NCBI GenBank assembly: GCA_964036045.1
Contig: OZ038380.1
Coordinates: 64,588,591-64,652,590, forward strand
Length of the DNA: 64,000 bases
Reading direction: 5' to 3'
Source of the DNA: Eutreptiella sp. 'Long Island Sound 2002'
Taxonomy: Eukaryota; Euglenozoa; Euglenophyceae; Eutreptiales; Eutreptiaceae
Numbering within the stretch: the stretch's first letter is position 1; every line of letters begins with the position of its first letter. Position numbers and translations under genes: made by a program. Positions 35,149 through 46,439 of the stretch are shown one piece after another. The notes below the pieces were generated by a model. It was not told the origin of the DNA. It was given only the letters and a program-made list of their open reading frames with translations, and ran no database searches.

Positions 35149-36900
35149 CAGTATGGAGGGCGGGGCACAGACGGAGCGACGCGCCTTGGTGCTTGCCCGG
35201 GGTAGGCGGGGGTACAGACCACGGCAAAGAGACCTCCCCGCCCCCCACCCCGCGGAGCCCCCCTGGCGAGCCCCCGGGGGTACGGCGCGCTGGCAGCCCC
35301 CCCCCCCCCCCCGCCAGGCTGCCCCACCGACGGCCGACCAGGCCGCGCCCGGCACCCGAGGCTGCCCGCCAACACCGGTTGAACGTATATACCCCGGGGG
35401 GGTTCGCTGGAGAAGGAGGGGGACTGGGCTGGGGGCCACGGGCCATTCCGCCGAGCCAGGGGGGTGGGGAACCATGGCGCGGCCCGCACTCCCCTCTCCC
35501 CCCCACTGCCCCCTCCGGCCTGCAGGCCACGGGGGCGCCGGCATTCCACCCCTCCCGAGGCCGAAAGGACGTCCCCCCTCCCCCCTGAAGGGGCCGCGCC
35601 GACCGGGGGGTGGCGCAGCTGAGCCCGCACGCCGCGCGCCCCCACGCCCCCCGCCGCCTGCCCCCGCGGGGGCCCTGACCGGCGGACGAACCCGCGCCAG
35701 CGCACAGGGACAACACACGGACCACGCGCGGGGGCGGCGCGCGACAACGAAACGGAGCAGTATGGGGGGCGACGCCCCCCATGACCTTAGCGTCGCCAGT
35801 TGCGCCCGCTTTGTAGCCTCCCCGGGGAAGGCAGAGGGACGGACCCAGGCAGAGCGACCCCCCGCCCCGCTAGGCCCCCCGGCCATTCATCCCCCCCCCC
35901 CCGCCCGACTGACCCGCCGGCGGCAGGCCGCACCCGGCGCCCGGGGCTGCTCCACGACCCGGGCCAAATGCGTACACCTGGAAGGGATGCGCCAGCGACG
36001 AACGGGGGACTGGGCGGAGGGCCACAGGCCGCATCACCCGGAGGAGGGAGGTAGGGAACCACGGCGCGACCCCCTCCCCGCCGGCCCCACTGCCGACCCC
36101 CCACCGACCCGCGGGCCACGGGGACGCTGGCTCTCCACCCCTCCCAAGGCAGAGAAGACCCCCCACCCCCCGGCAGGACCGCGGCGTCCGGGAGGGGGGA
36201 CGCAGCAGGGCCCGCCTCCACGCCCTTGGCCGCCTGCCCCAGCAGGAACCGTGTTCGACAAGCAAACCTGCGCCGGCACACAAGGGCGCGAGTGGACCGC
36301 GCCCGGGGACAGCAAGCGAGCACGAACCTGAGCGGTATGGGGGCCGCGCCCTCCATGGCCCGAGCAACGCCAAAGACACCCGCTTTGTTGCCTGCCCAGG
36401 AAAGGCAGAGGGACGGACCGAGGCAAGGCAACCCCCCACCCCACTGGCCCAGCCAGCCACACCGTCGGGGGGACCGGCGCGCAGGCCGCCCCCCCCACCC
36501 CATCCCAGCCCCCGGCGTGCCTCGCAGCCCCACCCGCTCCCGCCCCACATGCACAGGCAGCGCGCGCGCCCCATAGACACAGGCACGGCGGCAACTCCCT
36601 CCCGCGCGTGCCACCGCGGGGCACGGGGGCGGTCATCAGTCCGGACAACCGAGCATCCACCGGACCAGTAGTGACGCGCAGGGAAGGGCGACGTCCATGG
36701 TCCCGGAGGTCCGGATGAGGCCTTGACCCAACCCAACCCAACCCTACCCCCGGCGCAGGAACGCCCCGGACGCGCAGACGCACCCCACGGGGAGCGCACG
36801 GCCCCAAGCCAGGTAGGGGGGAAACGGGACCGCCCCAGCCCCCCCAAAAGCAAGCCAGACACAGCACGGGACCAGTGCAGGACACGTGGAACGGCCCTAC
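35149..36900. repeat. ~590 bp degenerate tandem repeat, three units
   Basis: GCAGTATGG/GCGGTATGG followed by GGGGGC marks unit starts near 35149, 35757 and 36333. Each has GGCAGAGGGACGGAC-like sequence, a C run, and CCCCAC blocks. The long ORFs across it on both strands are probably artefacts of composition. Confidence 0.6.
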
Positions 36901-37380
36901 CGGCGCCCAGCACCGGGACCACGCGGGGTGCGCGCGCCACACCAACCAGGGGAGGGGGGGGGGGCGGACGCCGCGAGAGCGCGAGCACACACACACACAC
37001 AAAGGACACGCGGGGAATACCAGAAGGGCAACCAGACCGAGCCTGAGGAACGCAGAGACCGCATGGAATTGCGTACCAATGATCGAGGATAAGGGATACC
37101 CGGACGGGAGGACCCGCCACACACAGCGCGGGGAACGCGGGGCGGGACGGGGAAAACAGGGAACACACGACACCCGGCACCGGCCCCAGCCCCCCGAAGC
37201 GGCCGCGAGCGCCGCACACACAGGACCAGGGCACTGCACCCGCCAAGGCAGTAGTGGCTCACCGCGCCACGCACCAGCCCCACGGCTAGGCAGCCTCCGC
37301 GCCAGCCCACGGGGGTCCCACTGGTGACAAGCCAGTAGCACGGCTCGGCGGCGCAGGCGCCCCGGACGACCACGCATTAG

Positions 37381-37643
37381 GGGGGCGACTCAGTGGGTAA
37401 GCGCCTGCAGCTACGGCTGCTAAAGGATGAACTGACCGGGGAGTGGCGAAATGGGGAAGCCGGGGAGGAACAGGGCTCCCAGCCCCGTGAACCCGGGGGA
37501 CTCCGCCACCAGACAGGAGGGTGTGGGATGAAGGGCCCCCCAGTAGGTCCCGGTGGGGAGGATATCACCTGGCCCGACCAGGTGGCCCCCCGGGTCGCCA
37601 GGCGTCTAGTACCCGTGAAATCAAGGTAGGTAGGTAGGTAGGT
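37381..37643 (+). mobile_element. Possible SINE with A box and (GTAG)n tail
   Basis: GACTCAGTGGGTAAGCGCC at the start resembles a tRNA A box; I do not find a good B box. It ends in a GTAG run at 37625-37643. A second run of the same type is at 37757-37775. Confidence 0.3.
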
Positions 37644-38149
37644 GCACTCGGTCGTGGAGAGGCGCCCCATGGTTCCCCCTGGCGTCGCCCCTGTGACGAA
37701 CAGGAAGAGGTTTCGCGCGTGAAGAGGAGAGGCGGCTTACGTCCCGCTAGACCTGAGGTAGGTAGGTAGGTAGGTATCTTCGGGAGCTCGGGATGCCTCC
37801 TTTGCTAGACATGACTGGTGGCCCCCAACAAAGCGGCCCCGGGCAACACGGGGAGGGCTGATCGCCGCCAGCGTGACTGCTTGTCATGCCGGGAGGGTGG
37901 GCCCCCGTGCTTGCGCACATCCTCTCCTAGGGGTTCACTGGACTTCCTGGCGTATCCCGTTCCAAAAGCATGCATGCCTGTTCTTGGTACTGGGGTTCCG
38001 AGGTGCTTGGGTGTCGCACGCTCCGCCTCGAGTCCCAAAGCAGCGCAGGCCTTAGGATGCAGCCTTACCCCCGGTCTCCGGATCTCAGTTGGCCGGGTCG
38101 CCTGCATGGCACGGGCTGCCTCAGTGCCGGACCATGGACACTGGGTTTC

Positions 38150-40012
38150 CCACTGTTGCGTGGCGCTTGTGTTTGGGTCTGGGTTGTGGTTGGGTTTGGG
38201 TTTCGGCTGCGCTCCGCCACTCCTGGGCTCGGGTTTCGGCTGCGCCCCGCCACTCCTTGCTGGGGTGTTGGGCTGTGTGTGTGCTCGTGTGCGCGCTCCG
38301 CTTGCACCCAGCCACTCCCGGCACGGATGCGCGGTGTGGGTGTGTGTGTTTGGGCTCGGGTTTCGGCTCCAGCCCCCCACTCCTGGCTGGGGTGTTGGGC
38401 TGTGTGTGGGCTGGTGTGCGCGCTCCGCTTGCACCCTGCCACTTCTTGCTGGAATGCGCAGTGTGGCTGTGTGTGTTTGGGCTCCGGTTTCGGCTGCGCC
38501 CCGCCACTCTTGGCTGGGGTGTTGCGGTGTGCGTGTTTGTGTGCGTGCTCTCCTTGCACCCAGCCACTCTTGGCACGGGTGCGCGGTGTGGGTGTGTGTG
38601 TTTAGGCTTGGGTTTCGGGTGCGCCCCGCCACTCCTGGCTGGGGTGTTGGGCTGTGTGTGTGCTCGTGTGCGCGCTCCGCCTGCACCCAGCCACTCCTGG
38701 CATGGGTGCGCCGGTTGGGTGTGTGTGTTTGAGCTCAGGTTTCGGCTGCGCCCCGCCACTCGTGGCTGGGGTGTTGGGCTGTGTGTGGGCTCGTATGCGC
38801 GCTCCGCTTGCACCCCGCCACTCCTGGCTGGGGTGCGCGGTGTGGGTGTGTGTGTCTGGGCTCTGGTTTCGGCTGCGCCCCGCCATTCCTGGCTGGGGTG
38901 ATGGGGTGTGCGTGTTTGTGTTCGTGCTCCGCTTGCACCCAGCCACTCCTTGCACGGGTGCGCGGTGTTGGTGTGTGTGTTTGGGCTCGGGTTTCGGCTG
39001 CGCCCCGCCACTCCTGGCTGGGGTGTTGGGCTGTGTGTGGGCTCGTGTGCGCGCTCCGCTTGCACCCAGCCACTCCTAGCACGGGTGCGCGGTGTGGGTG
39101 TGTGTGTTTGGGCTCGGGTTTCGGCTGCGCCACGCCACTCCTGGCTGGGGTGTTGGGCTGTGTGTGTGCTTGTGCGCCTGCTCCGCTTGCACCCGGCGAC
39201 TCTTGGCACGGGTGCGCGGTGTGGGTGTGTGTGTTTGCGTTTCGGCTGCGCCCCGGCACTCCTGGCTTGGCTGTCGGGCTGTGTGTGTGCTCGTGCGGGC
39301 GCTCCACCTGCACCCATTCACTCCTGGGATGGGTGCGCGGTGTGGGTGTGTGTGTTTGGGCTCAGGTTTCGGCTGCGCCCCGCCACTCCTGGCTCGGGTG
39401 TTGGGCTGTGTGTGGGCTGGTGTGCGCGCTCTGCTTGCACCCCGCCGCTCCTGGCTGTGGTGCGCGGTGTGGCTGTGTGGGTTTGGGCGCGGGCTTCGGC
39501 TGCGCCCCGCCACTCCAAGCTGCAGTGTTGGGATGTGCGTGTTTGTGTGCGTGCTCCGCTTGCACCTAGCCACTACTGGCACGGGTGCGCGGTGTGGGTG
39601 TGTGTGTTTCGGCTCGGGTTCCGGCTGCGCCCCGCCACTCCTGGCTGGGGTGTTCGGCTGTGTGTGTGCTCGTGTGCGCGCTCCGCTTGCACTCAGCCAC
39701 TCCTGGCACGGGTGCGCGGTGTGGGTGCGTGTGTTCGGGCTCGGGTTTCGGCTGCGCCCCGCCACTGCTGGCTCGGGTGTTGGGCTGTGTGTGGGATCGT
39801 GTGCGCGCTCCGCTTGCACCCCGCCACTCCTGGCTGGGGTGCGCGTTGTGGGTGTGTGTGTTTGGGCTCTGGTTTCGGCTGCGCCCCGCCACTCTTCACT
39901 GGGGTGTTGGGGGTTGCGTGTTTGTGTGTGTGCTCAGCTTGCACCCAGCCACTCCTTGCACGGGTGCGCGGTGTGGGTGTGTGTGTTTGGGCTCAGGTTT
40001 CGGCTGCGCCCC
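38150..40012. repeat. ~126 bp minisatellite, about 15 units
   Basis: CGGGTTTCGGCTGCGCCCCG, then GGCTGGGGTGTTGGGCTGTG, then CGCTCCGCTTGCACCCAGCC and GGTGCGCGGTGTGGGTGTGT recur every ~126 bp. Each unit seems to contain two related ~63 bp halves. The length is a multiple of three, which explains long open frames in five or six frames. Confidence 0.9.
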
Positions 40013-40039
40013 GCGAAATCAAACCTCAAACCTCAAACC

Positions 40040-40965
40040 TCAACGACGGCACGGGCTTGTGATGGAAGTTTCATTACTTTCGCGATCACACTCCAATTTG
40101 TAAGCAACCGCCGCACCTCCTCACCATCTTGTTGGCTCTTGCCTTTCAATGCTATATTGGTTTCAGCCTGCTTGCATGCACACGAAGGAACTTCGTAATA
40201 TACTTCCCCACCCCAATAAGTAAATGCAACACACACATCACAACAAAATGATGACGGTCATCGACGTGCAAGAGTGGCTCCTTGGTGCAACCGCGGGCAT
40301 CCGAGGCAGTTGCACCACAAGTGTACAAACATCGCATTTTTTCTCGACCTTTGTGGTGAATGTGCGTGTCACCAAATTTTTCGGAGCTCACGGCACCAGG
40401 TGGCAGGGAAATACACACCAAAATGAGTGCTCAAACCCAAAAAATCGCGCAGCCATGAAGAGTGACCTCCTATGATAACACGCGCACGAACGTAGTACGT
40501 GCGAAATACAATATAACCCGTTTCGATGATTATCTGGATCTTGCTCAACGTGCCACGAAGTAACGCACCTAGTACATCACCATCACTCTCTTTGCAAACG
40601 GCAAGATCGGAGTCCATGTGTACCCAAGTGTGCGCGCTTTTGCTATGTGGTTCGCAAACGTGATTGTAGTTTGTAACCGTGAGCGTGAACCGCATGGAAA
40701 GCCGTCACCCCGAAAAATAAGAACGTATATAGGTTCGGAAAAAATCATTTCGTTGAGCAGGCCAACTTAGGTAGAAATGAAGGGGAAAAAATCATCCAAA
40801 TCCCAGCGTAGAGCAATGCTGCGGTGTGCCTTAGTTGGTGTTATTTTTTGCTTAGACTGCAATTGCTGCCATCCCTTCTCCATTACCTCGTGAGATGGAA
40901 AGCAATGATGCCAAGTCGGATGTATGAGGCAATGTGCAAGACCTTTTTTGGCTTGAACCACTCAA
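40040..40965 (-). pseudogene. Transposase-like gene, right partial copy
   Basis: Matches 32372-33342 with roughly 5-10% differences by eye. It keeps the frame that is broken in the left copy (KIQIIIETGYIVFRTYYV). It has its own damage: a 10-base insertion near 40620 and a ~50 bp deletion near 40170. The TAA at 40767 is shared with the left copy (33144). To its right the sequence is single-copy and continues the transposon. Confidence 0.6.
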
Positions 40966-41241
40966 TGAGCCTTCCATACCTATGTGCATAGCCAAAGTGG
41001 TTGAGATAGGTGCAACTGGTACAACCTGGCGATTTTGAACATTTACACGTTCGGGCATTCAAATTTGAAAAATGCCGTTTTCAGCCCTGCATTGCATGTA
41101 AGCACCATCAATGACCATCGTATGACACCAACCTTGAAGACTAGGGCACTATGGAACGATAAAAAAGACCGTAGCTCGGATAGTTCGCATCGTTCTACAC
41201 AAGTTGTTCAACCGCTGAAGTGAAGGCGGTTGAACTATGGT

Positions 41242-41502
41242 TCAACGATCGCAAGACTGGTGCCACCTTCCTTTTGGAATGTTGAGGTCAAGAATAAGCA
41301 CAGTGAATACTTTGGCTTGGCCATCGCGACGTCGTTTGGCCACGCGCCGTGATGAGCTTACTGGGGCGGTAATGCGGCCCGACAAAGCCATTCCATTTGC
41401 ATTCCTCGTGAATCTGTCCACTACTGCGTCCTCGGGACAGGGTTGCGTACTTCCACCATATTTCGCCACCAGAAAATTTGCAACATCCTTGACACTAGAC
41501 AT
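41242..41502 (-). CDS. Possible first ORF of the 28-41 kb transposon
   Basis: ATG at 41502 (MSSVKDVANFLVAKYGGSTQ), 86 codons, ending HQSCDR and TGA. It has a basic middle part (SSRRVAKRRRDG). It lies upstream of the transposase-like gene on the same strand. GGTTCAACC motifs flank it at 41200-41250 and 41625-41715. It could be an N-terminal DNA-binding exon. Family unknown. Confidence 0.4.
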   Translation of the reverse strand: MSSVKDVANFLVAKYGGSTQPCPEDAVVDRFTRNANGMALSGRITAPVSSSRRVAKRRRDGQAKVFTVLILDLNIPKGRWHQSCDR

Positions 41503-41715
41503 TCTGGTTCAAAACACTAATAACAAATTTCGCACCCCTGTAATTCTACTGAGTAACATCTATTTTAATTAACTATCGCTGCCGTGCGCTGCAGCGCGTG
41601 CACCATTGCCAGCGCTGGCCTGTGGTTCAACCGCTTCAACCGGTGGTTCAACTTGCTCAACCGCGACGTTTTAGTCAAAGACGTGGTAAAACTGGTCCAA
41701 CCGCCACTTGAACCA

Positions 41716-42270
41716 CCGAACGAGTGGTGTGCAATTTTCAGTATGTCGGGTTGTTAATGTCATTTCGGTTTGCTTCTACTGGGTTCCTTGTTTCCATTGT
41801 GCCTTTCCAAAAGTTTTTCGGAAATTCCTTTTCAAAATTTCTTTCCGACATTTTTTCAAAGTTTTTTTCAAATTTTTCTCCAAACTTTTCAAATGCCATC
41901 ACTGATGATGTCACCGATGATGTCAGGGCTCATGATGTCATCAGGTGACATGTCCCCAGTATATGCAATAAAAACAAACAAGATCACATCCTTTGCAATG
42001 AGGTTCCTGATTGAGTATTTTTCTGATCTTCCGGGCCAGGCCATTCAGGTCTAGACTGCTGTCCACACTCGGTCTCTTAGCAAACTGACCTGTCGGTGGC
42101 AGGCCACCAGGGGAGGTCTAGTCGGATTTTCTAGACACCCATCAGTTCTCCGTCATTAAATTTCTTTTTGATTCCTTTCTTGGCTCTGCTGCACAAACCA
42201 TCATAAAACATCAGACAAAAGAAAAACATTTCCACTGTCGGGATGCTGCCAATCACCCCACTGATTGAAC
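41716..42270. other. No gene seen
   Basis: Includes a T-rich low-complexity stretch (41810-41900) and a GATGATGTCA short repeat (41905-41950). Confidence 0.4.
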
Positions 42271-42271
42271 G

Positions 42272-42529
42272 TGCAACTACTGCGACCAAACACTGAAATG
42301 CACTGGTCGTGCAGGGGACCATTTAGCAGGTTGCAGCAAGAATTTGGCTGCCTGCAAATCCTTCCCTGGGGCGGTTTTTAACGAGATGTTGTTGCAGAGA
42401 AAAGAAACAGCCGACCACCAGAAGGCACTGGACAAGAACAAGGGAGCACAACATGAGCTGAAGAAGAGAGTGCTGGAGAATGCTGAACACACAATAGGCT
42501 CTACAATGACAAAGCTACCAAACTGGTAA
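42272..42529 (+). CDS. BED-type zinc-finger exon (transposase-like)
   Basis: The frame opens with CNYCDQTLKCTGRAGDHLAG, then CSKNLAACKSFP and a charged helix-like part (LLQRKETADHQKALDKNKGA), ending KLPNW. Cys-x2-Cys with HLAGC fits the BED finger found at the N-terminus of hAT-type transposases. An in-frame TGA lies just upstream, so the true 5' end is unclear. A GTAATT at the end could be a donor. No DDE core found downstream. Confidence 0.5.
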   Translation, partial: CNYCDQTLKCTGRAGDHLAGCSKNLAACKSFPGAVFNEMLLQRKETADHQKALDKNKGAQHELKKRVLENAEHTIGSTMTKLPNW

Positions 42530-43127
42530 TTTTTTACCAGAACCCCCGCGCACTGCGCAGACTTCGTCGCACAGATTAGTGCGAGCCTACTGTTTGGTTT
42601 TCTGACGACGAGGGCGAGGAGCAGTAGGTGTCCTGCCCAGAGCTGTTTTGTTGGAATCTGTCATTCCGTGATTTCTGTTGGCACCTGAGCGCTCCGCTCG
42701 GCGCTCCACTCCACAAGTTCCGCCGAAAAAGTGACAGGCAGTAGACCATATACTTAGGCGTCTCAGGTTGCATGGTCAAAATCACACCAAATGCGCCCAA
42801 TTTGGACCATGCAAAAAAAAGCTTTTCACAGGCTCTGTTTTTTGAAAACAGAATATTAGTCCAGAGAAAGTATCTTTTCTACCATTTGTGCCATTTTGTG
42901 CCTTTTTTCAGACAGCCAAAAACAAAAATCAACTATAAAAGAATAAATAAATCTTATGATCTCAGTGGAAAATGATGTGCTTTTAGCGGAAATTGGCCAA
43001 TAAATACATTTTGCGTTCCCCTCCTTTTTTGGATGAACATGGTCTGCAGAAAAAATGATTGCAACATCTTTTTCTGTTCTGCATGTTCCTTGCATACCTG
43101 GAAAGGTGATTTGTTGATCAAATTCTA
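42530..43127. other. No secure gene; holds a dispersed-motif copy
   Basis: Contains the CTTAGGCG...TTGCATGGTC motif (42752-42776), a relative of copies at 651, 13621, 44431 and 49041. Confidence 0.4.
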
Positions 43128-43441
43128 TGCGCGACGCCTCGCGCAATCAAGACCAAGGATCATTAAAACAGGAGCATGGCGGATTCAACATCAATGCAAA
43201 GCATATGCAACATGTGGTTCAAGGGGTGCTGCATGCGCGAGCCTTCGCGCATAACTTACTAAACCGAAAACGTCACTCGATTAATTTTCCTTTGGAAAGA
43301 TGGCTTCAGGGTCGAGTGGTCTTACCACCCACCCCACGGTTTGACTTTTGATGTGCACTGCCTGAAGCAAAAGAGTTATAGGTTGTGGCTTTCAACTTCT
43401 GGGACTGCATTGCAGTCCTCATTGCGCGAGGCCTTGCGCAA
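43128..43441. repeat. Three palindrome copies in unique sequence
   Basis: Copies at 43128-43145, 43233-43252 and 43422-43441 each carry one or two changes. They lie outside the 11 kb duplicated unit, so the motif disperses independently of it. Confidence 0.75.
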
Positions 43442-44430
43442 AAAAAGTCCCAGAAAATATATTATTTGTACCATTGTGATGGGTTCTCATCTGATAGGGG
43501 TTGTGCACAACCTTCACTGAAGCAACGAGTACCTAAATTGTCGTTGAGTCATTGAAATTTACCAGAAGCTTGCCCCCCCGGAGGCGGCAAAACTCCTCTT
43601 AGGCTTCGTCAGCGCCTGCGCTTGGCAGACTGCTTCCCCCAGAGCACCTTCTTTCTCCAGGTATCGAACATAATCTTGATACTTGGTGTCGTTTACACTA
43701 CATTGCATTTTACTCTCCAAAGGATCACTCTCTTTGGCCCAAAAAAACGCTCAAAAGAGTGCCACGCATGGCAAATTCATATTTTCTTTGCGCATTTTAC
43801 TTTGATTTATAGTGAACAACAGAAGGATTTCCTCAGCCAAAGCTACAAGGGGGGTCCCTGTCCAGCTAAGCGTCATCCGTTGAGTGGACATGTTTCATGT
43901 CTTACCAGTGATACTCTTTTTTTTGCTTGACACTCCGCATAACTTGTGGCAGGTGTGCATTATGAGCAATGCTGAAGGATGCGCCCCGTGCAACACCTCC
44001 AACGTATGTGCTCCTTTTGTTAGGAATACAACAACATTAGAAATGATTTCTTGAGTCATCAATTAGATTTGCAAGGCTTGTTTAGAGCGCTGAATGTCCG
44101 CCCGCGTAAACATATGGTACAATGTGATCAAGTCAAGGGTGCCTGTAATGTCACTCGAGTGCGGGCCCCTGCTTGATTCCTGAATTCTACCATCATTACC
44201 TGCCTTTGGAAGGGCAATGAACTGCTCCTTGCGCGGGGCCTCGTGCAAGGAACAGTCAACTGCCCCAAGAAGTTCATTTTTTGGACCCATCAGGACCAAG
44301 AAAAGGGCAAAATTCCTTACACAAGAGTTCTCTGGGTGTTTCAAAAATGGCCTGATTTTTTGCGAGCCAAATAATGGTTCTTTTGGTGTCTTTTGAGGCC
44401 CTGTATTTTGGGCCCTTTCTGTCGTTTTAT
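43442..44430. other. No secure gene
   Basis: AT-rich. One degenerate copy of the GCGCGAGGCCTCGCGC palindrome lies at 44227-44250. Confidence 0.35.
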
Positions 44431-44453
44431 ACCATGCAACTTGAGCCACCTAA

Positions 44454-44649
44454 GATATACGTTCAGGTATATCTGCAGCGACGCGCCAGTCACTTCTCAG
44501 GTCGAACTTGATTTTCATAATCTGCACGTCGGCGCTATACTCGACACGTTCCGCCGCATCAGTGACAGACAGTAGAGCATATACCTTCAGGTATATCCGC
44601 GGCGCCGCGCCACTCACTTCTCAGGTCGAACCTGATGTTCATGATCTGT
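44454..44649. repeat. Two-unit repeat, ~70 bp each
   Basis: TTCAGGTATATC, GCGCCA, then TCACTTCTCAGGTCGAAC and TTCATRATCTG occur at about 44462-44523 and 44587-44649. Confidence 0.7.
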
Positions 44650-45049
44650 CATTGGCTCACTCCTGTTCTCAGGTCGGCACTCAGCCCTTCTTTTGGTGAA
44701 CGTATCTTGCGTGATGCATTGATCTCGTCACTGTGCGGCTTTCAGGTGTGCGTATCTGCGGCTTATGTTGCCTCTTCATGCTTGGTTTCAGACTGCTGCA
44801 GAAATGCTTGTGAAGCAATGAACATGTTTCAAAAACGGTTTGTATGCATTTTCCTGCATGCACCAATTTTCTGTACCTGCCGTGTGCTGTTTAAAGTCGT
44901 TCAGTTCATCTGCCCTGATAACGCAAAACATCGGAAAAACCACGCAGGAAGCGCGAGCGTGGCGCCGCGGCAGGGGCCTGCGGGACGTCGTTTGTCAAAA
45001 CGTCGATGGTTAATAATTTTCCCTAAGTGTAACAAACAAACGATCGTTC

Positions 45050-46066
45050 AGTCGCTTATCCCAACCCTGGCGAACAGCTGCTTTTCTGGCTTGAGGCCAA
45101 GATCCCACGACACCTGTTGGGTGGGTGTTGGGCAACAATGGAGCGTAAGGCAAGAACCCTCACCTATGAGGACTTGTCTGCACTTCTATTGGAGCTGGCG
45201 CTGGATAAGGAGAGTGACCACCTGTTGAACGCCTACCGCCCTGGAGGAGGTAACTCTGGGAACCATGGGCGTGGGTACCAAGGACCTCGACCTGGCCAAG
45301 AGTAAACCCCCCAGAATGCTCGCCAGATGAGCAATGTCTAGGACCTGTTCTTGTGTGACGCCAGGAGCGAGAGAGGCGGCCTAGGGCAAGCCCCGGACTG
45401 CTACTAGCACGAGTGCTTGGGCGTCCAGGGCAAAAAACAGGAGACCAACAACGGCGGCAACGCCAAGATGCCAAAAAAACCATTGTAGTACCATCACCTG
45501 TGCCTTCCGTGGCAAGCGCAAGCACTACGAGTATGATTGCTATCACAAGCAGCGCTTGTCAGCCAAGCTGAAGAGTGTGGCCCAGAATGGTGGTCCAGGT
45601 GGCAAAAGCAACAGTGACAAGGGCAGTGGAAAGTCCGAGGGCCGTGACAAAGGCCCGGAGCAAGGCAAGGGGGGGGGTAAGCGGAGGCCCTGAGAGGAAG
45701 AATCAGGACGGGAACCAGGACAGGTCCGGCGGAAACCCCGACCCTACACCAGGGAGGACAGATTATGAGCCCTCTGGAGGGCAGCCAAACGCGGAGCCTA
45801 GGACCCGTTACGACACACAAGCAGAACAAGAACAAGAGGCAAAGCGTCGCAAAGAAGATGGGGAAGGGTCAAACCTCCACGAACGCTTCCGCTTCATATC
45901 TCAGCCCACGCAAAATGCACCTCCTGTTAAAAGGGGCAAACAAAAAAAACGCCAACCCAAAAAACTATTTCTTTTGGACATTTACAACACCTATGAGTCA
46001 GAGCCCACGAATAGAGAGGTTTTTCACGCAAATTGCTGGTTTTATTTAAGATTTTGTTTGTCAAAA
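45050..46066 (+). pseudogene. LTR-retrotransposon gag, C-terminal half with altered zinc knuckle
   Basis: The frame includes NPGEQLLFWLEAKIPRHLLG, KARTLTYEDLSALLLELALD and AYRPGGGNSGN. It then crosses TAA 45303, TAG 45339 and TAG 45405 (PDCY to HECLGVQGKKQETN). After a frame change it reaches ITCAFRGKRKHYEYDCYHKQ, a CCHC knuckle in which the second Cys is Arg, and a Gly/Lys-rich tail. A further slip in a G run near 45670 leads to GPERKNQDGNQDRSGGNPD. It complements the N-terminal half at 25068-27890 and belongs to the same family. Confidence 0.65.
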
Positions 46067-46069
46067 TAA

Positions 46070-46439
46070 AATATTATTTTGATTGATTTGAAGGGTCAGT
46101 ATTGCCAATGTTGTTGTTTTTCTATTTCCAAAAACACAAGCACCTGCCCTTTCTAAATGCCCAGTCTCAAAAATGTGATTCCGTGGATCACCAGTACTTT
46201 TTTGTGTCCCTCGTTGGGCGAGGCCTCACGCACTCAAGGTTGTGGAAACAATTGTGGACAGAAGACAACAAAAACATGACACAAAATCCACGACATGCAA
46301 ACACTGAAATAAAAGCTCGGCAAAAATATACAAGCTCCTAAGGGCATATAAACGTGTTCGCATCGAAGGCAAGTGCGGGAGACCTCGCGCACACATGACT
46401 GGTAAAAGGGAGAAAACATCTGAGTTAATCATGACCTAC
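46070..46439. other. Intergenic or gene B 3' region
   Basis: Degenerate palindrome copies at 46213-46235 and 46370-46390. No exon seen. Confidence 0.4.

Larger units (their letters stand above)
33343..40039. mobile_element. 6.7 kb GC-rich insertion splitting the transposon
   Basis: Very high G+C, unlike both flanks. It lies exactly between the two direct repeats 32372-33342 and 40040-40965, whose outer flanks are single-copy. It includes candidate ORFs, a three-unit repeat, simple (TAGG)n runs and a large minisatellite. The right edge is a short CCTCAAA repeat (40013-40040). It may be composed of more than one element. Confidence 0.6.

Noticed and set aside
35014-37377. Several 230-460 codon ORFs on both strands
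   Set aside because: They overlap each other in multiple frames across a degenerate tandem repeat of high G+C. No domain is visible.
37381-37460. Functional tRNA gene
   Set aside because: Only an A-box-like start is present. There is no proper anticodon arm, T arm or B box.
38121-40198. Long His/Thr/Pro-rich and Cys-rich ORFs
   Set aside because: Products of a minisatellite whose unit is a multiple of three.
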